Counted from the stretch's first letter, positions 14,860 through 23,663 are shown. The stretch is 30,515 nt of DNA from an uncultured Oscillospiraceae bacterium (GCA_934488695.1 CAKSSH010000017.1:1-30515); one strand, 5' to 3'. Translations and numbers: made by a program. Notes: generated from the sequence alone by a model not told the origin.

Positions 14860-16659
14860 TTGAAATTCTCAGAGGATTTTTTAAACGAGCTGCGCCTGCG
14901 CTGCGAAATTGAGCAAATTGTTTCTCAATACGTCGTTTTGAAAAAACAGGGGCGGCGTCTGACGGGGCTGTGCCCGTTTCACAGCGAAAAAACACCTTCG
15001 TTCGGCGTTTCGCCGGACAAGCAGTTGTTTTACTGCTTCGGTTGTCAGGCCGGCGGAGATGTGATAACTTTTATTATGAAAATCGAAAATTTGTCCTACC
15101 CCGAGGCGGTGGCTTTTTTGGCTGAAAAGGTCGGATTAGCCCTGCCCGAGGATCGACAAGACGACGCGGCCGGCCGGCTGCGCGGCCGAATTTTGGAAAT
15201 CAATCGTGCCGCCGCCCGCTTTTTCCACGCGACCTTGAAAGGCCCGCAGGGGGACGCTGCCCGAGCCTATCTCCAAAGTCGCCGGCTGTCGCCTAAAACC
15301 GTGACGCGCTTCGGCCTCGGCTGTGCGCCGGACCGTTGGGATGCGCTCATCGGTCACCTGCGCCAACAAGGCTTTACGGATGCGGAAATGGCCGCCGCCA
15401 GCGTCGCGGCGCGAACGCGCAACGGTCATTTTATTGACTTCTTTCGCAACCGCCTGATGTTTCCCATTCTGGATTTGCGCGGCAACGTCATCGCTTTCGG
15501 CGGCCGCAAGCTTTCCGAACAGGACAACGGTCCGAAATATATCAATTCACCCGAAACGCCGGTTTTTCAAAAAAGCCGCAATTTGTACGCGCTGCAGTAT
15601 GCCAAATCCTCGGCCTATTGCGATGAGCTTGCCAAAAACGGGCAGGAGCGATTTTTCATTCTCTGTGAAGGGTACATGGACGTCATTTCGCTGCACCAAG
15701 CGGGTTTTGACAATGCGGTAGCCCCACTGGGCACCGCGCTGACCGAAAATCAAGCCCGAATGATGACCAAATATGTCTCTGAGGTGCTGATCGCCACCGA
15801 CTCGGACGAGGCCGGTCAAAAGGCCGCACGACGCTCCTTTTCTTTGTTGGACGCCGCCGGGCTCAACACTAAGATTGTGAAGATTCCCGGCGCAAAAGAT
15901 CCGGATGAGTATTTGAAAAAGTACGGCAGCAAACGTTTTTCCATGCTGCTTTCCTCCAGTGTCAGCGCCGTTGAAAACGAGCTGAGCGATATTTTGCAGA
16001 AATATGACGTCGAAACCGACGCCGGCAAGATTGAGGCCCTTAAGGCTGCGTCCAGGGTCCTCTCCGGCATCTCCAACGCGATTGAGCGGGACGTTTATAT
16101 TTCGCGACTGTCTCAAAAGCTCTCGGTATCTTCCCAAGCCATCTCCCAAAACGTCGATATGTTGATTCGGCGGCAGGCGCGTCAGCAAAGACAACGCTCC
16201 CGCGCTTCGCTTTCGGTACAAAACGGCAGTCGGGACACCGTCAACGTGCAGAAACGCAAGCTGCTTTCGGCAGCGGTCTGCGAGGAATGGCTGCTCGGCG
16301 CCCTTTTTTGTCACCCGGACTTTTTTGCTCTGCTGCGCCGGGGAAAGGTCACCGAAAAGGACTTTATTACCGATTGGGGCAAAAAAATGTTTGCCGCCGT
16401 TTCCGAAGTCGTCGACCGCGGAGACACACTGGACCTTCTTGCTCTGAGCGGCACGTTGTCGCCGGAGGAAATGGGCAGGCTGGCTTCCGTCATCACGCGT
16501 GACGGCAGTAAAATCAGCACACAGGAGCAATTTGAGGAGCTTGTTTCATCCCTGCGTGCCGAACAGCAAAAGCAAGCCCTGTCGCAGGACAGAGTGCAGG
16601 AATTGGATGACGAGGCGCTCGGAGCCTTGATAGAGCAGCTCGGAAAAGAGAAAAAATAA
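14860..16659 (+). CDS. dnaG: DNA primase
   Basis: A 599-aa primase that makes RNA primers at the replication fork. The zinc-binding domain has CPFH (38-41) and CFGC (59-62). Next come the RNA polymerase domain with the FFRNRLMFPI segment and the TOPRIM core FFILCEGYMDVISLHQAGF, then LIATDSDEAGQKAARRS with metal-binding acidic residues. The last 150 residues form the DnaB-helicase-binding domain. Length is typical. The start codon is TTG at 14860, supported by AGGAGGTG 5-7 nt upstream and by the family-typical N-terminus KFSEDFLNELRLRCEIEQIVSQYV. It lies 26 bp after dgt and 11 bp before rpoD. Confidence 0.97.
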   Translation: MKFSEDFLNELRLRCEIEQIVSQYVVLKKQGRRLTGLCPFHSEKTPSFGVSPDKQLFYCFGCQAGGDVITFIMKIENLSYPEAVAFLAEKVGLALPEDRQDDAAGRLRGRILEINRAAARFFHATLKGPQGDAARAYLQSRRLSPKTVTRFGLGCAPDRWDALIGHLRQQGFTDAEMAAASVAARTRNGHFIDFFRNRLMFPILDLRGNVIAFGGRKLSEQDNGPKYINSPETPVFQKSRNLYALQYAKSSAYCDELAKNGQERFFILCEGYMDVISLHQAGFDNAVAPLGTALTENQARMMTKYVSEVLIATDSDEAGQKAARRSFSLLDAAGLNTKIVKIPGAKDPDEYLKKYGSKRFSMLLSSSVSAVENELSDILQKYDVETDAGKIEALKAASRVLSGISNAIERDVYISRLSQKLSVSSQAISQNVDMLIRRQARQQRQRSRASLSVQNGSRDTVNVQKRKLLSAAVCEEWLLGALFCHPDFFALLRRGKVTEKDFITDWGKKMFAAVSEVVDRGDTLDLLALSGTLSPEEMGRLASVITRDGSKISTQEQFEELVSSLRAEQQKQALSQDRVQELDDEALGALIEQLGKEKK

Positions 16660-16670
16660 GGAGAACCGAT

Positions 16671-17759
16671 ATGGCTTCACATGACAAGAACAAACTGATT
16701 ACGGACCTCATTGAAAGCGGCAAACAGCGGGGGGAGCTGTCTACCAAACAAATCAACAACCTGCTTGAGGAGTTTGATTTTGACGTAGAACAGGTCGACC
16801 GCCTGTACGAAAAAATTGAGGGAAGCAACATAAAAATTGTCGAGGATATGGAGCTGGATTTAGACGACGATCTGGAATCCATGCCGCTTGAAACCTTGAC
16901 CGAATCCGAGGATCTCTCGGAAGGAATCAATGTGGACGACCCGGTCAAGGTCTACCTCAAAGAAATCGGCCGTGTTCCGCTGCTTTCGGCAGAAGAGGAG
17001 CTGGAGCTTTCCCAGAAAATGGCAGAGGGAGACGCAGAGGCGGCCCGTCGCCTGAGCGAAGCCAATCTCCGGCTGGTGGTCAGTATTGCCAAGCGCTATG
17101 TCGGGCGCGGCATGCAATTCCTGGATCTGATTCAGGAGGGTAATTTAGGCCTTATCAAGGCAGTTGAAAAGTTTGATTACACCAAGGGCTTTAAGTTTTC
17201 GACCTATGCGACCTGGTGGATTCGTCAATCCATCACCCGGGCCATTGCGGACCAGGCGCGCACCATTCGGATCCCGGTACATATGGTCGAAACCATCAAT
17301 AAGGTAAAAAAGGTTTCCAGCCAGCTGCTTCATAAAAACGGTCACGAGCCGACTGCGGAGGAAATTGCCCGCGAAATCGATATGCCGGTTGAAAAAGTCA
17401 GCGAGATCATGCGCGTCTCTCAAGAGCCGGTCTCTCTGGAAACCCCTATCGGTGAAGAGGAGGACAGCCATCTGGGCGACTTTATTCCGGATGATGACGC
17501 GCCCGCCCCTGCCGAAGCCGCTTCTTACACCCTGCTCAAGGAGCAAATTTCCAAAGTTCTGTCCACGCTGACCCCGCGCGAGGAAAAGGTCCTGCGGCTT
17601 CGTTTTGGCTTGGAGGATGGCCGTCAACGCACCTTGGAGGAAGTGGGCAAGGAATTTAATGTCACCCGGGAACGTATTCGTCAGATTGAGGCCAAGGCCC
17701 TGCGCAAGCTGCGCCATCCCAGCCGCAGCAAAAAGCTGAAGGACTTTTTGGACGCCTGA
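16671..17759 (+). CDS. rpoD: RNA polymerase primary sigma factor (sigma-A)
   Basis: A 362-aa housekeeping sigma factor that directs core polymerase to TTGACA/TATAAT promoters like those mapped in this window. Residues 1-60 form region 1.1. DPVKVYLKEIGRVPLLSAEEEL is region 1.2. NLRLVVSIAKRYVGRGMQFLDLIQEG and FSTYATWWIRQSITRAI form region 2, which melts the -10. HEPTAEEIAREIDMPVEKVSEIM is region 3, and TLEEVGKEFNVTRERIRQIEAKALRKL is the region 4 helix-turn-helix. Size matches Firmicute SigA. AAGGAG precedes the ATG. It ends the dgt-dnaG operon, followed by a strong terminator. Confidence 0.98.
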   Translation: MASHDKNKLITDLIESGKQRGELSTKQINNLLEEFDFDVEQVDRLYEKIEGSNIKIVEDMELDLDDDLESMPLETLTESEDLSEGINVDDPVKVYLKEIGRVPLLSAEEELELSQKMAEGDAEAARRLSEANLRLVVSIAKRYVGRGMQFLDLIQEGNLGLIKAVEKFDYTKGFKFSTYATWWIRQSITRAIADQARTIRIPVHMVETINKVKKVSSQLLHKNGHEPTAEEIAREIDMPVEKVSEIMRVSQEPVSLETPIGEEEDSHLGDFIPDDDAPAPAEAASYTLLKEQISKVLSTLTPREEKVLRLRFGLEDGRQRTLEEVGKEFNVTRERIRQIEAKALRKLRHPSRSKKLKDFLDA

Positions 17760-17826
17760 TTTTTACCGCTTTGCTGCCGCACAAGACCTAAAGCGGCAAA
17801 AATGCAGTCTGCGTTTATAATCGCCG

Positions 17827-17865
17827 GCGCCCCCGCAGAAATTCTGCGGGGGCGCTTGTTTTTTT
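17827..17865 (+). terminator. Strong terminator of the dgt-dnaG-rpoD operon
   Basis: A perfect 12-bp GC-rich stem (17827-17838 with 17844-17855) and 5-nt loop is followed by TTG and seven Ts. It lies about 70 bp after the rpoD stop. Confidence 0.92.
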
Positions 17866-17904
17866 GCGGCTTTCGTTTCTGTCAAAAGATCACGCAATCG
17901 ACGA

Positions 17905-17936
17905 CACCCCGGAGGGCAAATATGCCCTCCGGGGTG
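17905..17936. terminator. Boundary hairpin between rpoD and the phage-like cassette
   Basis: A perfect 14-bp stem (17905-17918 with 17923-17936) and 4-nt loop has no T-run on either side. It would form 120 nt beyond the last gene of the minus-strand cassette and may end its mRNA in a factor-assisted way. The rest of 17937-18055 contains only a weaker inverted repeat (17996-18002 with 18014-18020) and no gene that I can support. Confidence 0.45.
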
Positions 17937-18055
17937 CTATTTGTTCCGCCCGGGACGTCTCCTGCGCGTCATCTCACGAGGTGTGTTGCATTCTCAATAC
18001 GGGGCTTTGACCGCCGTATTACACCGCACGCCGTTTTTACCCGACGCTTTGCTGC

Positions 18056-18718
18056 TCATTGCAAAGCCGCTTTGGCGTCGGCAATTTTCGTTTCAGCCGC
18101 CGCCAGCTGACTGCGCACCTCTGCCAGCTCACGGCCGAGCCGTTCCACCTCGGCGCCGCAATTTCCGCCGGCGCCGGTGCCGCCGCAAACCGCTCCGATA
18201 TCCGGCAGCGCCGCATTTTTATCAAATGCATCCTGAATCGCCGCCAATGCCATACGCTGACAGCTTGCGTCAAATTTATAATTGGCGGAAAGCAGACCGA
18301 CTGCTCTTTCGTTCGCAATCAGCAAATAAGGTGTCGGATTTACGGGCCGGTTGTCAATGCGCATTTCGATGTGCACATGCACCCCGGTCGAATTTCCGCT
18401 TTTGCCCATTGTTCCCAAAACGCTCAGACGCGAAACGACGTCCCCTTTTTTCACCTTGACGCTGTTTTCAACCATGTGGCAGGTAATCAAGCGAATCCTC
18501 TCGAACCCGTTGGGCTGAATGGATACGTAACGACCCCATCCCTTGGGATCCCACCCGACCACTGTTACAACGCCGTCACAGATGGCATACAGGGTTTTTG
18601 CCGCAGCCGTCATGTCAACACCCTTGTGCCCGTCTTTCCAGTAATTGCCGGCCTGCCCGAAAGCAGCCGTGACATTGAAACGACCGTTGACCGGAAGATT
18701 GGTTACGTAAGATGCCAT
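18056..18718 (-). CDS. M23-family peptidase, phage endolysin
   Basis: A 220-aa zinc endopeptidase expected to cut peptidoglycan cross-bridges during release of particles. The LytM-type sites appear complete: His31 and Asp35 in HKGVD, His81 in ITCHM, and His114/His116 in HVHIE. The catalytic domain fills about residues 10-130. A helical, alanine-rich tail (EVERLGRELAEVRSQLAAAETKIADAKAAL) forms a coiled coil and may serve oligomerisation or wall binding. No signal peptide is present, so export needs the holin. Its ATG overlaps the holin stop (TAATG), coupling the two. It is the last gene of the cassette. Confidence 0.88.
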   Translation of the reverse strand: MASYVTNLPVNGRFNVTAAFGQAGNYWKDGHKGVDMTAAAKTLYAICDGVVTVVGWDPKGWGRYVSIQPNGFERIRLITCHMVENSVKVKKGDVVSRLSVLGTMGKSGNSTGVHVHIEMRIDNRPVNPTPYLLIANERAVGLLSANYKFDASCQRMALAAIQDAFDKNAALPDIGAVCGGTGAGGNCGAEVERLGRELAEVRSQLAAAETKIADAKAALQ

Positions 18719-19047
18719 TATATCACCGCCTCATCGCTGCCGTCTCTGCCGTAAATCTCTGCCTTACCGGCGCCGGACACCCCGGACAGCCGTTTAAGAA
18801 GATCGTTGATGTAATTGCTGCCGCGGGAGACCAAAATCCCGGTAATGACCCGCCCGACAAACGGCAGGCTGCTCTCGACGCCCACCGCCGCCGGTAAATC
18901 CAGCCCGTATGCAATACAAATGGCAATGCTCAGCACCACCGAAACCACCATCTGCCATTGCACCCGGCGTTCCACCATCCAGGTTTTGATATACGTAATA
19001 ATAGCCTCAATCAAGACCGACATAATGATTATTGCAGTCATATTCAT
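18718..19047 (-). CDS. Putative holin
   Basis: A 109-aa small membrane protein. The first 65 residues contain two to three hydrophobic segments (AIIIMSVLIEAIITYI, WQMVVSVVLSIAICIAYG, and a weaker one around VGRVITGILVSRG). A charged tail ends in a short acidic stretch. Size, topology and position directly before an M23 endolysin and after an XhlA-like gene are typical of a holin, which would make membrane holes to release the endolysin. I do not recognise a specific holin family. GGAGGC precedes the ATG. Confidence 0.65.
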   Translation of the reverse strand: MNMTAIIIMSVLIEAIITYIKTWMVERRVQWQMVVSVVLSIAICIAYGLDLPAAVGVESSLPFVGRVITGILVSRGSNYINDLLKRLSGVSGAGKAEIYGRDGSDEAVI

Positions 19048-19088
19048 TCCAAAATGCCTCCGTTTCCTCTAATAAAAAGATATGAATT

Positions 19089-19391
19089 TCAACCCCGCAT
19101 TATGAGCGTTAAAACTGCGGCGGTCAGGGTGCTCAGCACCGCCGTAACAATCCCGCCGATAATCAGCCGCTTATAATGGGTAAACTGGTCTCCGGGCTGC
19201 CGCTCCACCGCTGAAATGCGCTGCCCCATGTTGTCCACCTTGGTGTCGATGGATTCGGTTTTAACGGCAATTTTTTCCACTGCCAGCGTCAGCCGGCGAA
19301 TATCCTTGACTTCGTCCTTAATCTCGGAAAGCTGATGGAAAATCGTTCTTTCATCCGCTTCAAGCCGCGCCAGACGCTCCTGGATTTCCAT
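19089..19391 (-). CDS. XhlA-like (hemolysin) lysis protein
   Basis: A 100-aa protein with a long N-terminal amphipathic coiled coil (about 1-70: ERLARLEADERTIFHQLSEIKDEV and then VEKIAVKTESIDTKVDNMGQRI) and one C-terminal transmembrane helix (about 76-97) ending in RG. This is the layout of XhlA of the Bacillus PBSX element, which works with a holin in host lysis. GGGGGAG lies before the ATG. Position between fibre and holin fits the role. Confidence 0.72.
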   Translation of the reverse strand: MEIQERLARLEADERTIFHQLSEIKDEVKDIRRLTLAVEKIAVKTESIDTKVDNMGQRISAVERQPGDQFTHYKRLIIGGIVTAVLSTLTAAVLTLIMRG

Positions 19392-19406
19392 GCCCTGCTC
19401 CCCCTC

Positions 19407-20840
19407 TTATGCGTTTTTATTTGCTAAACTGGTCTTGCCCCAAACCTCAATAAAGGTTCCCGCGGGGAAAGCCTGCTGAACATTGGTATGCTGTGCAAGC
19501 CGCAGTGCTACGGCCGGTTTTCCGTCCACCGCCCGCTGCTGCCCGCAAACCCCGCCGTGCGGTGTAACGCTCTCGGCATTTTGATCCCAAGAAGCACCCT
19601 GCGCCACCTGCGTGACCCAGCGCCCCTTTTGCACACATTCTACCCGCTGAAAGACTGCCGCCGTTTTGTTCAAACCGCTGAATTGCGCGATCTGACTGTA
19701 AAACGGCTCCCCGTTCCGGCTGTTGCCTGCGCCCTGGATCTCCATCCGAAGATACGTACTGCCGGCATTTTCCATCTTGGGAATGGTGTAGTAAATAACA
19801 AACGAGGAAAGCCACAGATCATTGCCATCTGCGTCCTTGGTGATTTCAAAGGAGGACAGCTCCTCATCGGCCGCAACCGTTTTCTGATACAGCAGCCGAT
19901 ATTCCCCCGCCTCTTTCATTTGCTGCGCTGCCTGCTGTACATTGTAGGTTTCATCAATAAAAACCTGCATATAGTTTTCCGCCAATTCAGCATGCCCTGC
20001 GGCCTCTGTCGCGCTCGCCGCAGCATTCTTTTCGCTTTGCCCGGCCGCATCGACCGCGTTTTGACACCGCTGCTCGTAATTCTCAAGCCGCGTGCCGATA
20101 TTGTCGCGAACCGCCTGCGTGCTCTCCAGAATTGCCTGTGCTGATTTTTCTGACGTCGCCGCAGCTGCAGCGCTCTGCTCAGCCGCCTGGCGAGACCCCT
20201 CGGCACCGTCCCGGCAGCTTTCTGTCGCCGACTGCGTCTCCCGCATGCTGGCGAGCACCTCGTCGGCACTCGCCAGCCGCTGCACAATGGTTGCCGAAAG
20301 CGTCTGCATATCCTGATAGGCGTCGTTGGCGTCTCGAGCCGAGCCGGCAGCGGCAGCCACCGCCGCAGTCAAAACGTTCTTCGTGATTTCCTGATATGCA
20401 ACCGTGTCATCAATGCTGTCTGCAATAACAAAATTTTCACGGTAGCTTTGCCAGACAGGCGCCGACGCTCCTGTAATCATCGCCGGCAAAACAAGGTCGC
20501 CTGCGTCCAGCGCGGAAAGCTCCTCGGCGTCAAAATAATCCGGGGATACCAGCATGATCTGAACCGATATTTCGCCGCGATCTTTCATGTTTTTTCCGGT
20601 CAGCCGCCAGGTTAAAATGATTCGGTCCTCACATGTTTTCTTTTGCAGCAGCTGATTATAGGCAGCCTCGCTGCTCTTGACCGGCTGAACCTTAAGGAAA
20701 GCCACCATCGGAGACAGATCGCAGCCGTCCTGCAGACGATCCATACAAAAGGTCAACGACGCCGTATCCACATCTCCCGCCGCACCGATCACTCTCTCCC
20801 GGGGAAGCAAAAGCATTTTTTTGTTTTGAATCTCAATCAA
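19407..20840 (-). CDS. BppU-like tail fibre / receptor-binding protein
   Basis: A 477-aa modular structural protein. Residues about 1-155 look like the N-terminal domain of phage baseplate upper proteins (BppU): a two-sheet fold with LTFCMDRLQDGCDLSPMVAFLKV and IILTWRLTGKNMKDRGEISVQIML. Residues about 155-315 are alanine-, glutamate- and serine-rich heptads, a trimeric coiled-coil shaft (SAAAAATSEKSAQAI, SEKNAAASATEAAGHAELAE). Residues about 320-477 are beta-rich and probably form the tip that binds the cell surface. Translation starts at TTG 20840, 8 nt after GGAGGAG. BppU is usual in siphophages, so its use on what looks like a short-tailed particle is notable. Confidence 0.68.
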   Translation of the reverse strand: MIEIQNKKMLLLPRERVIGAAGDVDTASLTFCMDRLQDGCDLSPMVAFLKVQPVKSSEAAYNQLLQKKTCEDRIILTWRLTGKNMKDRGEISVQIMLVSPDYFDAEELSALDAGDLVLPAMITGASAPVWQSYRENFVIADSIDDTVAYQEITKNVLTAAVAAAAGSARDANDAYQDMQTLSATIVQRLASADEVLASMRETQSATESCRDGAEGSRQAAEQSAAAAATSEKSAQAILESTQAVRDNIGTRLENYEQRCQNAVDAAGQSEKNAAASATEAAGHAELAENYMQVFIDETYNVQQAAQQMKEAGEYRLLYQKTVAADEELSSFEITKDADGNDLWLSSFVIYYTIPKMENAGSTYLRMEIQGAGNSRNGEPFYSQIAQFSGLNKTAAVFQRVECVQKGRWVTQVAQGASWDQNAESVTPHGGVCGQQRAVDGKPAVALRLAQHTNVQQAFPAGTFIEVWGKTSLANKNA

Positions 20841-20857
20841 TTTCTTTTCTCCTCCCG

Positions 20858-21256
20858 TTATTTATTCAACCGCTTAAACTCCGCCAGCCGCCGTTTTTCT
20901 ACCATCTGTGCATTTTTGATCTGCGACTGGATTTCCCGAACCGCGTTCCCGACCTGTCGGGTGTTTTCGGTCTCAAACTGTCGGCGCACATCTGCTTTTT
21001 TCTCCTCTGCCTGCTGAGCATGCTGCCGGACAAGCGCCTTTGCATAGGAAGAATCCTCGGCACCGCTGTAGCTTCCGGCATGCCGCTGCAGTGTTGCCCG
21101 CTCATCCCGTGCCGTGTCCTCGTCCATTTGCCGCTCCCGCGTCTGATAGCGCTCGTCCGTCCGGACACGGTAGCCGGCCTTTTTCTTTTCTAACGCGCTG
21201 ATTTGGGACAAAAGATCCCGAAAATACCGGTCATCGTAAAGTGGTTTGTACTCCAT
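20858..21256 (-). CDS. Hypothetical coiled-coil phage protein
   Basis: A 132-aa, highly charged protein, almost wholly alpha-helical by composition (SALEKKKAGYRV, QAEEKKADVRRQFETENTRQ, KNAQMVEKRRLAEFKRLNK). It has no membrane segment or signal peptide. I do not recognise the family. Its place between the propeller-like tail protein and the fibre suggests a structural linker, an assembly factor or an internal particle protein. GGAGGAGGGG precedes the ATG; that site lies at the end of the upstream 56-codon gene. Confidence 0.6.
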   Translation of the reverse strand: MEYKPLYDDRYFRDLLSQISALEKKKAGYRVRTDERYQTRERQMDEDTARDERATLQRHAGSYSGAEDSSYAKALVRQHAQQAEEKKADVRRQFETENTRQVGNAVREIQSQIKNAQMVEKRRLAEFKRLNK

Positions 21257-21259
21257 AAG

Positions 21260-21430
21260 CTATTTCCCCTCCTCCAGCGCGCTCAGGCGCGTCTGCATAA
21301 TTCCAAGCATAAAGCTCAGATCCCGTTTCAGACATTCCAGACTGCCATACAGATTTTCAACCTGCTGTGCAAGCGGCTTGTCCTCCTCGCGGGAAATCGA
21401 TGTAAATTCTACCACGTTTTTTTGGCTCAC
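21260..21430 (-). CDS. Small helical phage protein (GTG start)
   Basis: A 56-aa reading frame starting at GTG 21430, overlapping the stop of the upstream gene as GTGA, and ending at TAG 21260, 3 bp before the next ATG. Its sequence begins SQKNVVEFTSISREEDKPL and continues as an amphipathic helix (QQVENLYGSLECLKRDLSFML). It fills the only sizeable gap in the cassette and its overlap is typical of coupled translation. Function unknown. Confidence 0.7.
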   Translation of the reverse strand: MSQKNVVEFTSISREEDKPLAQQVENLYGSLECLKRDLSFMLGIMQTRLSALEEGK

Positions 21431-22821
21431 TGCACTCTTCCTCCCAGCGAAAAACTCTGACTGATATAATCAATCTCCGCCTCTCCGCTGCCGCAGATCT
21501 TCACCTGCAGTGTGTCGTATTCCTGATTTTCCAACGGAATACACAGCGTTTTTTCTCCCTCAAACGGCACCTGCCGCAGCAGAATAAACTCCCCGCCGTC
21601 AAAGCTTGCATACACCGAAACGTTGCCGTAAAAGGCTCGGCGCATATGCAAATTAAGCTTCGGACTTCGCTTTTTAGTAGGACAATAATGGTGTATTTTT
21701 TGGGTCAACGCTGTCCAGGGGAAGCTGCTGCTGTCACAATCGGCCGACACGCCGCCCGCACCCGCAAGATACACGGCGTCGTCCGTTGAAAAATATAATT
21801 CACCGTTGTATGTCGCCATAGAAACGCAGCCGGCAGCGTCTTCGCAGGCCCACGCATCACTTTCGACATTGTATGAATATAGCAAATCCCCACGACTGCC
21901 GGTAAATCGGGCATACACCGCCCCGCAGACGCCGCCGATACAAGCACTGTAGCTGCCGCCGCAAAGGACCGGCTTGTCGTCCAGCGGATCCGAAAGACGC
22001 CGCGGCATCGCTCCGCTGTATTTCATGACCCCTTCTTTGGAAATAAAGTATAAAACCCCGTCCATCTCGCATACCGCCTGTCGGCTGACACAACCGATGT
22101 CGGCCACCTTAACAAGGTCAAACTGCGAGGAATCCTTGCCGTACAGCTCAAACATTTCATCCGCCGTGAAAAAAACCGCCCGGTTTTTATAATTGACGCA
22201 GGCCGTAAAGTCGGACTTGGTCTCAAAGTTTTGCAGAAATGCACGGGTCGTCAGCTCGGCGCCCTCCTTGTCGTGCTCCCAGTCGCTGGCGTCATCATAA
22301 GCGCAGGCGCGAATCTGATGTAGCCGGACCCCGAAAATTCGATGTGCATAAACCGTCACATCATTGAAGGTCGGCGCTTTATAGCGAGCGGGATAATCCA
22401 GCGAGGTCAGCGCCGCCGACAACATACTTTCGGCCCCTAATTCGGTTTTCAGATTGAACATGCAGATCTGCCGCTTGTACCGACACAAAAGCGAGGTGAT
22501 CTTTTCATCCTCAGCTGCCGTAAACCGATGGGTCAGGGTGTCAAAGCTGTCCCCGACATACAGCCGCGTGCGCCCGCCCAGGGATGTTGTCATATACGCC
22601 TTATCCGCCGCAAAAATACCGGTGACGATCTCCCCGTCAGCGGCCTTAAATACTCGGCGTCGCCCCTTTCGGGTCGCTAAAACCGGCAGACTGCCGGACG
22701 AAAGATTTTCCGTTTCCCGCAGCGTCTTGCTGTCCGCCCCCTGCCGTCGGTTCAGACCGCCGAAGGCCGCAATGGAAAAGGTTCGCTCGGATACGGGATT
22801 TAATCTCGGAAATTGTAACAT
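21427..22821 (-). CDS. Beta-propeller-like tail/stabilisation protein
   Basis: A 464-aa protein with no membrane segment. It consists of repeated short beta units, many ending in aromatic-charged pairs (VNYKNRAVFFTADEMFELYGKD, MDGVLYFISKEGVMKYSG, MATYNGELYFSTDDAVYLAG). This is the pattern of the propeller-like 'packaged DNA stabilisation' or tail nozzle proteins (P22 gp10-like) that close the portal in short-tailed phages. The N-terminus (FGGLNRRQGADSKTLRETENLSSGSLPVLATRKGRR) matches the usual 'gGln' opening. The C-terminal 110 residues look like a beta-sandwich. Position after the connector gene agrees. AAGGAGG precedes the ATG. Specific family assignment is inferred, not certain. Confidence 0.6.
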   Translation of the reverse strand: MLQFPRLNPVSERTFSIAAFGGLNRRQGADSKTLRETENLSSGSLPVLATRKGRRRVFKAADGEIVTGIFAADKAYMTTSLGGRTRLYVGDSFDTLTHRFTAAEDEKITSLLCRYKRQICMFNLKTELGAESMLSAALTSLDYPARYKAPTFNDVTVYAHRIFGVRLHQIRACAYDDASDWEHDKEGAELTTRAFLQNFETKSDFTACVNYKNRAVFFTADEMFELYGKDSSQFDLVKVADIGCVSRQAVCEMDGVLYFISKEGVMKYSGAMPRRLSDPLDDKPVLCGGSYSACIGGVCGAVYARFTGSRGDLLYSYNVESDAWACEDAAGCVSMATYNGELYFSTDDAVYLAGAGGVSADCDSSSFPWTALTQKIHHYCPTKKRSPKLNLHMRRAFYGNVSVYASFDGGEFILLRQVPFEGEKTLCIPLENQEYDTLQVKICGSGEAEIDYISQSFSLGGRVQ

Positions 22822-22836
22822 AAATTGCCTCCTTGT

Positions 22837-23397
22837 CTACCAGATATTCCGGTAATTCCGGCTGCAAAGCCGATCCTTGAACTGACTGCCGCCAAGCTCC
22901 GAAAGCGCTTTTGTGTAAAGAGCGCTGTAATTGTTCAATCGCTCAATATCATCCGTTGCCAGCGCCGCCCGCAGCAAAATGTGATAAAGATAGATCTCCT
23001 CAAACCCGTCCGGCAGCAAAAGCTGTCTTTTGTGAAAATTTTCGGACGTCAGCTTCTCCGGCAGCTCAATGTACGATAGCCGCAAAATGCCCGCACTGTG
23101 CCCCGGTGCTAAAACCAGCGTCGTTTTATCGGCAAGATATTCGTCCCTGAAAGACAAATCTCCCGCCGAAAGCTCCCGGCCGTCCAGCTGCACCCGTTGC
23201 AGCGCCTCCGCCTCGAAAGGCAGCTCAAATCGATCCTCTCCCGCATGCACCGTCAGCCGAAGCTCCCGGATGCGACGCAGCACACCGCGAGCCAGCTGGG
23301 CCTCTAACGAGCTCATCAGCTCTAAAACCCGCTCCTGCGGCAACTGACAGTCAAAGTCGGCATACAGCCGCTGTATGATTTGTTCCGGTGTTGCCAT
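22837..23397 (-). CDS. Head-tail connector (adaptor) protein
   Basis: A 186-aa protein, beginning at ATG 23397 with GGAGGAG 9 nt upstream; a longer frame upstream has no such site. It is helical at the N-terminus (PEQIIQRLYADFDCQLPQERVLELMSSLEAQL), has a beta-rich middle with a loop EDRFELPFEAEALQRVQLDG, and ends in helices (FEEIYLYHILLRAALATDDIERLNNYSALYTKALSEL). This layout recalls ring-forming adaptor proteins that sit below the portal. Its place between the capsid module and the propeller-like tail gene supports that. The family is not firmly recognised. Confidence 0.6.
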   Translation of the reverse strand: MATPEQIIQRLYADFDCQLPQERVLELMSSLEAQLARGVLRRIRELRLTVHAGEDRFELPFEAEALQRVQLDGRELSAGDLSFRDEYLADKTTLVLAPGHSAGILRLSYIELPEKLTSENFHKRQLLLPDGFEEIYLYHILLRAALATDDIERLNNYSALYTKALSELGGSQFKDRLCSRNYRNIW

Positions 23398-23416
23398 AGG
23401 CACACTCCTCCTCTTT

Positions 23417-23644
23417 TCAGCCCCGCATATCGTCAATGTACTGCCGCGCCTGCTGCTCCTGACGCGCAGCATCCTCCAGCAAAAGCTTTACCGCACGCGG
23501 CACCTCAACCTCTACCCCGCGCTGAATCAGATAGCTTTTTCCGTTGATAATGACCGTCACATCATCCGCATATTTTCTGCCGTCATAAAACAGCTTCAGC
23601 GTTACCCGGTCCGCTGCGGCTTTTTCTTTTTTTACCCCTGCCAT
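23417..23644 (-). CDS. Small conserved-type phage protein of unknown function
   Basis: A 75-aa protein from ATG 23644 (AAGGAG 6 nt upstream; an in-frame start 12 codons earlier lies within a strong hairpin). After a lysine-rich start it has TLKLFYDGRKYADDVTVIINGKSYLIQRGVEVEVPRAVKLLLEDAARQEQQARQYI: beta strands, then a helix with a Gln/Arg-rich end. Similar small proteins follow capsid genes in many Clostridia phages. No function is established; a head decoration or joining role is possible. Confidence 0.65.
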   Translation of the reverse strand: MAGVKKEKAAADRVTLKLFYDGRKYADDVTVIINGKSYLIQRGVEVEVPRAVKLLLEDAARQEQQARQYIDDMRG

Positions 23645-23663
23645 AGTTTCTTCTCCTTTCTCC

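Noticed and set aside
15547..16530. 327-codon minus-strand frame inside dnaG
   Set aside because: Lies wholly antisense to the primase gene with intact motifs; no ribosome binding site or known family.
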